From NCBI GenBank assembly GCA_004431415.1, contig QPMI01000615.1:62001-126000 (forward strand): 64,000 nucleotides of DNA. The letters run 5' to 3'. Below the pieces are notes generated by a model. The model was given only the letters and a program-made list of their open reading frames with translations, was not told the DNA's origin and did no database searches. Origin of the DNA: Cyanophora paradoxa (Eukaryota > Glaucocystophyceae > Cyanophorales > Cyanophoraceae). Positions 1 to 10,988 of this stretch are shown piece after piece. The first letter of the stretch is position 1. Every line of letters begins with the position of its first letter. The translations under genes were made by a program, and so were the position numbers.

Positions 1-310
1 CAGTGTCTCCCTGGGCTTAGGCTTAGGAGGCTTAGGCTAATCGTAATTCTTATAAAAAAAATTAATTATAAGCTAAGTCACTGCGTCGTTTTTGGACCCT
101 GCTTAAGCTTTCCATGTCTAGCTGATCGCAATAGTAGTTTCTTAGCTCCCTTGATGGCCGTAATCGTAATTCCTGGTCCTTGAAGCTTATATTAGCTATG
201 TATATATAGCTATGGGTGATCGTAATCGGCACGGCATAACGTTAGCTTCTCAGCTCCCTCAGGGCCTGCCCTGGGCTTGGCCTTCGTAAATCGTAATTCT
301 TATGGGTTGG
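1..310. repeat. Degenerate tandem repeat of about 125 bp
   Basis: The motif TAATCGTAATTC or a close variant recurs near 38, 162 and 287, so the spacing is about 124-125 bp. Each copy is preceded by a similar CTTAGCTCCCT / CTCAGCTCCCT stretch, and a fourth partial unit follows at about 310-340. The units are much diverged outside these blocks. No coding signal is seen in 1-510. Confidence 0.55.
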
Positions 311-379
311 TCTTAGCTCTCCTGGGGGCAAGATGCTGTAGTCATTTCAATGATAACCGCACTTCGCTGGCTATCTGCT

Positions 380-517
380 GGGGGTCGGGCTGCAGCGGCG
401 GTGATACCTGCGAGGCCGGCTCCACCTACTCCCGTCTGATCCTTCGTGTGCCATACACCCCTTGACGACCATGTGCACTTGGGAGGGAGGTATCACCGCC
501 GCTGCAGCCCGACCCCC
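380..517. repeat. Perfect 30-bp inverted repeat with 78-nt loop
   Basis: Positions 380-409 and 488-517 are exact reverse complements over 30 bases; the left arm begins GGGGGTCGGGCTGCAGCGGC. The match stops abruptly at both ends of the arms. The right arm abuts the dispersed element that begins at 518. The loop has no recognisable gene. It could be a small foldback element or a cruciform-forming site. Confidence 0.85.
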
Positions 518-880
518 TAGCCACTTGACCAGAGCTCGCCTCCTAGCCCCCGCCCCCAAAGCGAGGGGGCCAGCAGCCGCCTAGCCCCGCCCGATCGTAA
601 TCGAAATCGTAATCAGGCCAGGGCTCCCCCCGCCTATAGCCCATCGCAATCGTAATCGTACTAATCGCACAGACCTCTCGCAGGAGCATCTTCATCCGCT
701 ACGGCACGGGTGTGGACGCGAAGCGCCTGCTCAGCTCGTAGCTAGGCTCGGCTCCCATCCCCTTTTTTCCATCAGGGCACCAGTCCCTGCGGGTTACGCT
801 CTCACCCCGAACAGCACGGGTATAGTTAAAGCGTTGACGGTCTAGGAGTGGTCCCGCGCGCCCGTAGCTTAGAAAGAGCA
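518..880 (-). mobile_element. Dispersed element, near full-length copy (subtype 2 end)
   Basis: This copy, about 363 bp, is reversed relative to the one at 6330-6686 and matches it along nearly the whole length. It runs from TAGCCACTTGACCAGAGCTC through a GC-rich stretch, GTAATC-type hexamers and the block with GGAGCATCTTCATCCGCTAC to the fixed end GCTTAGAAAGAGCA at 880. It carries the subtype-2 end (GACGGTCTAGGAGTGGTCC) where other copies have GAGGTAGGAGGTCC. No protein coding was recognised. The end lies 67 bp beyond the predicted stop of the neighbouring minus-strand gene. Confidence 0.85.
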
Positions 881-946
881 CCCCCTTGTGCACGTCACAT
901 CGTCATTGCAACAAAAACATGGTTGCCATGCGTGCAGAAATCCGCA

Positions 947-1650
947 CTAAAAGCGAATGGCTCCAGCAGCGCGAGAAGACGAACGTGGCGGAGGCGACGA
1001 CATCTGCACCTGGGACGTACGGATCGGCTGCACCTGAATCGCAGCGATGTGAGGAATGCCGAATTCAATTCAGAACGGCGGCAAAAGAATACCGAGCTGT
1101 AGAGCGGCTGCTGCACGGGTATAGGGATGCCGTTGCCATACGGGTTGTTTGAATTGAAGCTCGCGGAGTGGTAAATGGACGGCTGGCCTCCATATGTGGG
1201 AGTGGGATCGTATACGCCACTGTGGAAGAGGGGGGAGGAGGAGGGAGGGGGGGGGCGGGGAATCCCGGGTCAGGACACCCCACAGCGATAAACACATGCA
1301 CAAGATCAACATACCTTCCAATAGGTTTCGTGACCGATGGAGAACCAGCGTATCCACCAGGATTCGATGGCCGTGATGGCGTGAATCCCGAGTTGTAAAT
1401 GACGGGGTCCTTGTACTGAGCGCCACTGTAGCCATACGTGTCACGTCCCTGCGATCTTCCTCGTGAATACTTCGAAGACCGAAAGCAACTGAGAAAATTT
1501 TCAACATACAGTGCGGAGTGCTTCCTCGAACGTGATCTGCCTGAAACGGGCAGCACAGACATCCCGCTGCATGGCATCGACATTTGCTCGCAGAGCCTGC
1601 ATATCGGACACCGCGTCAGGTGAGCGTTCAGGGAGCACGCAAGCGTGAGA
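947..1650 (-). CDS. Unrecognised protein with Tyr/Gly/Pro/Ser-rich tail
   Basis: A spliced minus-strand frame can be followed through plausible GT-AG introns. A helical N-terminal part contains ALRANVDAMQRDVCAARF. Then comes a segment with DTYGYSGAQYKDP and SGFTPSRPSNPGGYAG, then NPYGNGIPIPVQQPLYSS, and finally VQPIRTSQVQMSSPPPRSSS ending at a TAG at 947-949. The start is not resolved; no convincing ATG is seen before about 1650, and an upstream exon may overlap the end of the apyrase gene. The low-complexity tail gives no family. I assign no function. Confidence 0.4.
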
Positions 1651-1827
1651 GAGAACAACAAAGGCCCCACCTCCAGCTCAACGAACAATGCCCGTGTTGA
1701 TGGCGCCCCGCTCTGATAGATGGCAGCGCTAGAGGCTGTGAAACTCTGGCCATGCTTGCTCTTCAAAGTCGCAGGAGGTGCAAGATTGAGGGGAGTTCCT
1801 GGGCGAAGCTTCTGGATCTTGTGCTGC

Positions 1828-3527
1828 TCAATAATCTCCAAGCCTTTCCAGCTGTTTGTGAGCGATAGCCTAAAATTCCAAAGAAAACAGAACACACCCT
1901 CGCATTTCCGGTCGTCCAAGTACGTTTCCGGCATCAGTGTCTTTCCTTCCAAGGTGACAACCGCAGCATATGTGCACGAGTCACTGGGCCCGAAGTCGGT
2001 TGTCCGAATGACAATGTACTCGTTTTCGTGGCTGCACAAGTGTTCACTGAATAATCCCGGTAATGAGCCGGGCCTCGCGTACCCTGGAAGTGCCTTGACG
2101 GTGACAAATCCTCGTGCAGGATCGTCCATGATAGGAAGGCGCTTGGTGTCGAACTTTCCATTCAGGTCGTGGTTTGCCTGGCGAGGAAGGTGAACAACAG
2201 CCCTCAGTACGACAAGAGGAAGGAGACGCGACGATTGCTGCGTACCATCAAATACACATTCGCACCACGGAATGTCTCGAGTGCCGGAGAGCACACTTCT
2301 CCGCTCACCTGGCTACAGGTCAGCAACCGCCCACACGAGACCTTTCGGTCAGTCGCTCGGGGGTGGCTCACCCTCCGCGGAAACATCATCCACTTCCTCC
2401 GCAGGGGGTGGAAGAAGACGGCCTTGTGACCCAGGAAACCCTGCGAGAAGCACTGGTCAATCACTCGACGCCAACAGCCGCCCCGGACCTGCGCACATTC
2501 ATGCAGCCGCAGGCAATCTGCATCTTCCGGTACTCCTCGAAAAAGTCGATCGTCTCGACTTGGAAGTCGGGGGTCACCCGCTTCACCTGTGCGGCCTGCT
2601 CAGAAAAGCATCAAAAAAGCAGATTCCTTTGGTAAAGACCTGGCACGTGTCCGGGTGGTCAGTTCGCCCCTCTCCGCCAATGTATAGCAAATTCTCTTTA
2701 ATGGTCATCCACCGAGCCTTGAAGGGCCGCCCGGTGGAGTCGGAACCAAGGTTCACGCGCGGGATGGCGTTCGGTCCCTGGATCTCGACCAGCATCGAAG
2801 TCTTGTTGTCAACCTGCATGCATACGTGATCGCAACAGAATCAACGCCAGGCGACGGAAACGGTGCGAACCGATAGAAGCTGGCCGTTCCAGATGACGAG
2901 CTCCACGAGCTCGAGGGCCTTGTTCTTTGCGCCAAGATTTCCCACCTCGTACTCGCCTGGAGGCACATTAAAGACAAGCAAAGAGAAGACATCGAAGCTG
3001 GGCGGACCAATGTAAACAACAGAGTACTTTCCGCTGGCATCCTCGCGGAAGAGATCGAAGAACCGCAGTGTGGGCACGCGTTCCTTGCCTTTGAAAGTCT
3101 CTCCGTCCGTCGCTACGGCTATCCGGTACAGAATCCCCGGACTGCGCAAGCGAGGTTGCAGAAGAGGAGAACCAGTCGGCGCCGGCAGGGCGCACGCTCC
3201 AGGGTTCCCGCTCCAACTCCGCGTGAACTCCGCTTCTGTCGCCTTCCACCGGGAGATGGCTAGAGCGCGACTGTCGATGGCAGACTTGACTGCGCCGCAC
3301 GTTACGTGGAAGTGTGGCGCGCATCTCCACAAAGCTGCGGACCGGCCTGCTTGGCGTTGAAAACATCTGACTCCGCGGCCGAAGACGGCGCCTCGATGCC
3401 GAAGCAGCGCTTCCAGACGCTGGGTGCGGTGAGCGGTCACGCACGGCGGCGGCGGGCGGGCGGAAGCTGGGGCGACGCACCTAGCGACACAGGAGAAACC
3501 ACCGGATTCCTCTTCGTCGTAGGACAT
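1828..3527 (-). CDS. Soluble calcium-activated nucleotidase-like apyrase (CANT1 family)
   Basis: The family hydrolyses nucleoside diphosphates and triphosphates with calcium, usually in the ER/Golgi or outside the cell. Diagnostic blocks appear in family order: GILYRIAVATDGE, then ELVIWNGQL (matching the family's DLIVFNGKLYSV), DNKTSMLVEI, FKARWMTIKENLLYIGGEGR, a YIVIRTTDFGPSDSCTYAAV region and near the end TLEGKTLMPETYLDDRKCEG. Several introns interrupt it. The start at 3527 opens with MSYDEEESGGF. No clear signal peptide is visible, so the localisation is uncertain and an N-terminal exon may be missing. The end at 1828 assumes a last intron beginning GTGTGTTCTG; without it the frame stays open to 1065. 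Divergent from the CFP1-like gene. Confidence 0.8.
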
Positions 3528-3742
3528 GGCTGAGAACGAGGGCCTGTTTGGCCCGTTGACTTTTTTTCACACAGCCACTCGTACCCCCGTGGCTGCGCCT
3601 CGCCTCGCCGCTTCCAGCGGGCGCTGTTCAGCCGTGGAGTGTCTATTTCTTGCTTTCTCTCTCTGTCTCTATCTAGGAAGTTTCCGCGTACGGGCCCTCG
3701 GAGCGAGGTGGCTAAAGGAGGTCTAGCGCATCCGGCGGCATC
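3528..3742. promoter_or_regulatory. Divergent promoter, apyrase (-) / CFP1-like (+)
   Basis: About 215 bp separate the two start codons, which point away from each other. The gap contains a run of T near 3561-3567 and a pyrimidine-rich stretch around 3650-3675. No TATA box was identified. A shared promoter is inferred from spacing alone. Confidence 0.45.
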
Positions 3743-6315
3743 ATGGATCGGGAGGAGAACGACCCGGCACTCGACCTGCTCATGGAAATGGCCGCCACGC
3801 GCCCTCCCGAGCGCTCCAGCTACGCAGACTCCTCCGACGAGGAGGGCGAGACTGAGGTGCCCGCAGGCCGACCATGGCGTATTGCAAACTCTGATCGTAT
3901 GCGCAGGAGCGCAAGCGCCTCCGGCAAGAGTCGGACTCAGAGGGCGCGCAGGCGGGCTTCAAACCGTCTGACAAGAAGGGCGCGCTTCCTTTGCGGAAGC
4001 GCGCGCTTATGCGAGAAGACCATGAAAATGAAGCGGTCAGTATAGCATGTCCTGCTTTCCTGCTGCAGCCTGACGACTAGGCAGGCCTCCGCTCAGCGTG
4101 ATGAGCCGTCGCCTGCGCCAGCCGAATCAAGCCGCGGTTCCGCGAGGGGCGCTGATTCTGGGAAAAATGCTGAACGGTACTGCATCTGCAGGTGAGGGTG
4201 GCTCCGTCGCATCATCGCCCGGCATTCACGCTGTCGGCTCGCCTTTAGATCGACGGAAAGTTCGGGATTCATGATCCAGTGCGACGAATGCGAGGATTGG
4301 TTCCACGGAAAGTCAGCTCTTTCCATCCGTCCGCTGGAACTCCTCCATTCTAAGCGGAGCACAGATGCGTTAAGATCAGTCGCACGCAAGCGAAGACCCT
4401 GACGAAGTACAAGTGCCCTCTCTGCTCCCCGAAGTCAGCCGATGCGCCGAGGCCGACCGATCCAGTCAGTGAGCCTCCTGCAGAGGCATCATCTGGTACG
4501 TCTGAATTTTCGCACGTGGGAAGCTCTTACCTGGTCGCTAGGTGACCCAGCAAAGCGTAATGTCAAAGGCAAGACGGGAACATGGAAGCGGGACCAGGTT
4601 CAACAATCAACAAAATCATCTGAGAAATCCGAGAAGCCTCTCCCGCCAAGGGTAGGCCTGTGACGCTCACGTGTGGTGTTTGTTCCACCAATTGTCGTTC
4701 AGGGGCGGCCTGGCTCGCCGCAGACATGCCAGAATCCGGTATGGCTGCTTTTTTTTTATGTTGTCAGTCGTTGTTCGAAGAGCAATCTACTGCAGATTTG
4801 CGGGGCTTTTGCACGGCCTGGCAGCCAGTACTGCAGTGAAAGTTGCAAAAAGCTGCAGAGTTCCTTGAACAGCTATGGCACTTCAGACCAACCCAAGCGC
4901 CTTGATATTCTTGGCCTAATGAAGCGTCCAAGTGCGAACATTGGATTCGCAGTGGCGACAGCAACGGGCATCAGCAGTCTGTCGAATTTAGCAACCTTAA
5001 AGCCGCTCATTCCTTCGACAGCGCCCGCTATTGCCTCTCTTCCTCTTCCTCGTTCTGGTACTTGTTCTTGCATTCACCTCGACTCTTCTTCCACTGATTG
5101 CTCTGGCCAGCGATTGAGGAGAAGCTTACTGCGGAATTCAAAGTTGAGGACATGGACGATGAAGATCTTCTTGGTCGCGTGAAAGATAATCCGAGCGCCC
5201 TGGACAGTGAAGATTTGGCCCGTCTGGAGGATGGATATCGCCAAAGACAAGAATGCGAGCAAAGGTGCTCTAAAAACACCCACGAGTCACTCATTCCAAC
5301 TGTTTTGCCTGGCCAGACTTGAACTTCTCCAAGACAAGGGGAAGCGTTTGGATGCAGCGATCGAGAGGGCTTCCACATTGTTAGCCACTGATTCCGAACT
5401 TGAAGATGTGCGCTTCCTTGCCTCGGTTTCTTGGTTTCAACCAACTCACCAATTGTGCAGCGTGCTGGTGATGACGATGCTGGTTCAGCCATTGTAGATT
5501 GCAGTATCTGCGGGCAGCCTGTTGCAAGCAAGAACTTCTCAAAGCATGTTGAAAGCTGCTCTCGCAAGGTGCGACTCGATGCTGTATGCTGTGATTGCAC
5601 GAAATCCCTGACACGGCGCCTTTTTCTTTGAAAGGAATTGGAGACGCTTGCTGTTACCAGGCGGAAGGATGGAGATGCCGACGGCGAGCTCTGCGGACAT
5701 GCCATCTCGAAGGCAGGGAAGCGATGCATGTATCCGAAGGCGTCATGTCCGCTTCATTCAGCTCTTGCAGTATCTGCTGGGAAGGTGCACATATAGCTGG
5801 CATAGCGCAGACCGATTCTCACCGTGGTCATCCAGGTAATGAAGAATCAGCTGTGTGGATGTCCTCTCGATCAGACTCCCGATGATGTCTGCATGGTTTT
5901 ACGTTCGATTTGCATGCGGCACTCGGGCTGGGAGTCGATCCAGCGAGGAAATCTTCAGCAAGAGATACAACATCAGGTTCGCATGGGCGTTTCCTTATTG
6001 TTTCTTCTGCACGGCTTGACGTACTTCAATGCAGCAAGACGTACTTTCGAAGTTGACAGAAACAGAGACACGAATCATGAAGGGCCTCCGTGCCCGCTAC
6101 CTTGTACGTCTGAAGGAGACAATGAGCTAAGTCTGAAGGAGACAATGAGCTGAGAACGTTTTAGGCTTGCCGCGACTTCACAGTACAAATTTGAAGTAGA
6201 AGCGGAAGCTCGAAAACAATTTAGCCATACGAAAGCGGATGTCCGGTCCGCGGCTGTTGTAGCTGCTGGGTGCCACACTGCACACTTCGCTGGAAATAGC
6301 CGAAATAGTGCATAA
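3743..6315 (+). CDS. CFP1/Spp1-like COMPASS subunit (PHD finger, no CXXC)
   Basis: CFP1/Spp1 proteins bring the Set1/COMPASS H3K4 methyltransferase to chromatin in the nucleus. An acidic N-terminus (MDREENDPALDLLMEM) is followed by a Lys/Arg-rich stretch. A PHD finger starts AERYCICR and continues GFMIQCDECEDWFHGK. After a basic linker comes the CFP1-type cysteine block CQNPICGAFARPGSQYCSES. Then there is a helical region and the C-terminal C/H-rich module: VDCSICGQPVASKNFSKHVE, LCGHAISKAGKRCMYPKASC, CGCPLDQTPDDVC, SICMRHSGWE. The CXXC DNA-binding finger found between PHD and cysteine block in animal CFP1 is not seen, so it resembles yeast Spp1 in that respect. About ten short introns. The 3' end is ambiguous: TAA at 6128-6130, or a last intron GTACGT...CACAG leading to TAA at 6313-6315, which adds a helical tail. 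Confidence 0.85.
6108..6151. repeat. 21-bp tandem duplication
   Basis: GTCTGAAGGAGACAATGAGCT occurs at 6108-6128 and again at 6131-6151, a 23-bp period. If the last CFP1-like intron is real, the duplication lies inside it. Otherwise it straddles the stop codon. Confidence 0.9.
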
Positions 6316-6329
6316 ATAGCCGCTCCTCT

Positions 6330-6686
6330 TGCTCTTTCTAAGCTACAGGCGCGACCGGACCTCCTACCTCGGCGCTTTAACTGTACCCGTGCTGTTTGGG
6401 ATAGAGCGTAACCCGCAGGGACTGGTGCCCTGATGGAGAAAAGGGAATCGGAGCCTAGCTAGCTACGAGCCGAGCAGGCGCTTCGCGTCCACGCCCGTGC
6501 CGTAGCGGATGAAGATGCTCCTGCGAGAGGTCTGTGCGATCAGCACGATTACGATTGCGATGGGCTATAGGCGGGGGGAGCCCTGGCCTGATTACGATTA
6601 CGATTACGATCGGGCGGGGCTAGCCGGCTGCTGGCCCCCTCGCTTTGGGGGCGGGGGCTAGGAGGCGAGCTCTGGTCAAGTGGCTA
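6330..6686 (+). mobile_element. Dispersed element, near full-length copy (subtype 1 end)
   Basis: This 357-bp copy is the best reference for the family. It begins TGCTCTTTCTAAGCTACAGG and continues through GACCGGACCTCCTACCTCGG (subtype 1) and GTAACCCGCAGGGACTGGTG. The central block with GGCGCTTCGCGTCCACGCCC and CGGATGAAGATGCTCCTGCG follows, then GATTAC hexamers at about 6590-6611, and the copy ends TCTGGTCAAGTGGCTA. No target duplication was found around it. It starts 15 bp after the preferred CFP1-like stop. Confidence 0.85.
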
Positions 6687-6816
6687 AGTGGCCGGAGCAA
6701 TAGTTTCGATAGTAGTAGTGGCCTACTCACAAGGATCACATGTACAGGTAGAGCTTTCCGACTGAGCTAGTGAAAAGCAGGACCAGCATATTCGTTGTGT
6801 GGATCCGTTGTCGCAT

Positions 6817-7747
6817 TCAATGCGAAGCCAGTCGCCAATACATTGGATGAAAAACCTGCACACGAGGGGGCTCTGAGAAAAGCATTGCAGGCTTCGTGGC
6901 ACATGTGCACATGCACCGTCGCTTTACAGCTGATGCCCATGTCCGCCCCAGGACTTCACGATCTGTCCTTGCTTGCACTGGCTGAATTTTTGTGGCTATA
7001 ACCTGGGCTCCTGACAGGGAAGATAGTTTTCTTAACTCGAGAGCAACTGCTGTAAGCAGCTGGAAATAGGCATCCTGTGGACTATTCAATTACAAATCCA
7101 ACGCGATCTTGCCAACAAATAAGATAACCTGGTCCATGACGCGATCTTGCCAACAAAATGATGAAGCAGAATCCAAAATGATGAGCTCGAAATGCATACT
7201 TGACGTTGGCAATGAGGATTGCAGTCGACGAATTGCACTGAGCAGCTCTATTGATGAAGTGCAGCGGAGAAGATGCAGATTTCTGAGACAAGACTCAACA
7301 AACGTGAATTTCTCCGAATCAGGCATGCCAGCCTGAGCTTGCCTGTAGGAAGCGGATCTCAGTGCTGATGTTGATTTCCAGCAGTCGGAAATGTGCACCG
7401 CTTTTTGAGAAGATGAATGAACAACAGCAGAGGGAAACGACAATCCGCGTCGATGTACACGGCGTGCCTGCCACCGGCAACGCAGGTCGCCAGGAGCTGT
7501 GCTAACTTATATCAAAATTTCGGGGATGATGGGGCGGGCACCACACCTCGAGTGCAAGCCTTGTCTTTCCAGATCCGCTCGGGCCTGTGATCTCAATGAT
7601 TCCGGGTCTCTCGAATGTCTCCAGCGCGTCCTTGAATGCCACAACATCGGCCAGAGAGGCGTTCGACGCGCGGCCCCGAGCCCTCCACTCAAGCGCCCTT
7701 TCATCTGGCAGCAGCGCTTCGTCGAAAGGAACATCGACTGTTGCCAT
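6817..7747 (-). CDS. XRCC2-like RAD51 paralogue
   Basis: XRCC2 acts in homologous recombination repair as part of the BCDX2 RAD51-paralogue complex in the nucleus. The protein starts MATVDVPFDEALLPDERALE. Walker A is in PGIIEITGPSGSGKTRLALE. After an intron comes LATCVAGGRHAVYIDADCRF, matching XRCC2 LFIDTDYHF. CLRNLHLLRCTSSIELLSAI and FELIILDSASSFCWQDR (Walker B region, matching LLILDSLSAFYWIDR) follow. The last exon has ELRKLSSLSGAQVIATKIQP and GRTWASAVKRR, as in the XRCC2 C-terminus. Three or four introns are implied. The stop at 6817 is the simplest reading; the last 30 residues are not conserved. Confidence 0.85.
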
Positions 7748-8916
7748 TGTATCTGCTGTACGCGACGTCTGAATTCGCGTTCGCTGTGCTTCGGGGCCCC
7801 CGGGCCCCGCGGCTGTGAGTTTGAATTCGAGTGCACGAGAATGTGCGCGGGGCCGATTTCCGCAGGGAGGTCGACTTGGAGACGTCCGGATCTAGACGCT
7901 TCCGGGAATCTGGGCTCCGGGCCGACCTCCAACTTGTCGACGTCCGGTCAAAGTGCCAGCGCCGACCGACGTGAAGCCTAGGCCTCGAGCTCGAGCTCAG
8001 CTGAGCGTTGTCGAAAAAAGGGTTGATCGATTGAAATTAAATTTTTAAAGGGCCTTCCAATCGCTCAAAAAGCCTCGATCTAGCTCGGAGCTTCAACGTT
8101 AACGAGCCGTAGTGTTTCGCGATCGAATTCGACGTCGACAGACTCCGAGTGTTTTCGCCTCGCTTATACCCCACTTATAAAAATTACAGCCGACTTACGG
8201 ATCGACTTACACTTACACCCCACTTCCACTCCCACTATAGCTAGTACTTACGGCGGCTCCAGGCTGACTTACGCCGTAAGTGGCAAGTCACTGGCAACCC
8301 TAGCCGTATGTGGGCCCTAGCTATAGGGTTGCCGCCTACACTTACAAACGACTTACGTACTACGGTAAGTGACTTAACGTACACTCCACTTACACTTAAG
8401 GCCCCCAAAAATCGACTTACGGCCGTCAGTCGTAAGTACTAGTCGCCCCCCAGGATACCCCCTTCGACCAGCGAAAAAGGAACTAATTCGGACCCAAAAC
8501 GATCTAGAAACACTGTAAAATTTAAAGCGTGTTTCTCGCTTGTTCAGCAGTCAGTGCGCAGTGCAGTCAGTGCTTAAACACGGAGCCAACCTCACTCCCA
8601 CTCCCACTTACGGCGGCTCCAGGCTGACTTACACTTACACTTACACTCCCACTTACGGCGGCTCCAGGCTGACTTACGCCGTAAGTGGCAACCCTAGCGG
8701 TAGGGGCACAAGTCAAGTTGATTGATCCGGATCGATAGCCGATGATCCAGAGGAGCGATATTACATACGGTACGGCCTTTGGATTCAATCTCGCTATCAA
8801 TCACGATTTCGGTCAAGGATTGTTCGATCTCGATTACGATAAGCGCAGCCTGCTAACCTAACTAATTATACTACCGGACCCAGCTGCAGTCCCATGTCCA
8901 GCTGTGAAGTTAAGCC
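7748..8916. other. Intergenic gap with TTACGG-type repeats
   Basis: About 1.2 kb between the XRCC2 start and the RIOK2 stop shows no convincing gene. 7790-8150 is ordinary sequence with short palindromes such as GGGGCCCCCGGGCCCC. 8157-8720 is full of ACTTAC/GTAAGT words and holds the repeats listed separately. 8760-8860 has ATTACGAT-like words resembling those inside the dispersed element. Confidence 0.6.
8247..8695. repeat. Three copies of a TTACGGCGGCTCCAGGCTG unit
   Basis: The unit ACTTACGGCGGCTCCAGGCT followed by GACTTAC occurs near 8247, 8605 and 8650. Copies 1 and 3 continue GCCGTAAGTGGCAA, which makes an inverted ACTTACGGC/GCCGTAAGT pair. The surrounding 8157-8450 is rich in CACTTAC and GTAAGTG words on both strands. 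Confidence 0.8.
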
Positions 8917-10606
<1,690 letters not shown>

Positions 10607-10988
10607 GGCGGCTTGGAGCGGGTGCGCCCGGGCGCGGAAGAGAATGCCTAGAAGAAGAAAATCGCTCTTATCAGCACGCTGACGCGGCAGCGCGATCGTT
10701 ATCAGCACGCCGACGCGGCAGCGCAAGGCTCACGGTCGGCCTCGAACGTGGAGACGGGGGGTGCGCTGAGCCGAGAAAGACCCGGGTGAGGTCCTTTACG
10801 GGCTTGCTCGCGGTGGCTGTGCGCTGCTGCTGGGCAGCCTGGGCTTAGGGTAGGGGTACACCCGTTTACGCCTTCGCGCAGAGAAACGAGCAGCCGGTCA
10901 CCGGGTCGACGGCAGCACTCACTGTGCTTCTCAGCTTCAACGCGGACACGAGCTTACAGCGATTTGGAAGCAACCTTTCAACTTAACC
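10607..10988. promoter_or_regulatory. Divergent promoter, RIOK2 (-) / SCYL2-like (+)
   Basis: 382 bp lie between two start codons that point away from each other. Inside are near-repeated words around TCTTATCAGCACGCTGACGC at about 10661-10680 and GTTATCAGCACGCCGACGC shortly after, an imperfect duplication of about 28 bp including GCGGCAGCGC. This may be a promoter repeat. No TATA box is evident. Confidence 0.5.

Noticed and set aside
1065-2294. Unspliced 409-codon minus-strand frame joining the apyrase end to the next gene
   Set aside because: The apyrase family ends soon after the LMPETYLDDRKCEG block, and good intron borders give a stop at 1828. Downstream, a different spliced frame reads more coherently. 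Not fully excluded.
6663-6690. A-box-like TGGTCAAGTGG at the inner end of the dispersed element, suggesting a tRNA or SINE promoter
   Set aside because: No B box (GGTTCGANNCC-like) lies at a suitable distance, and no cloverleaf can be drawn. Not enough to call an RNA gene.
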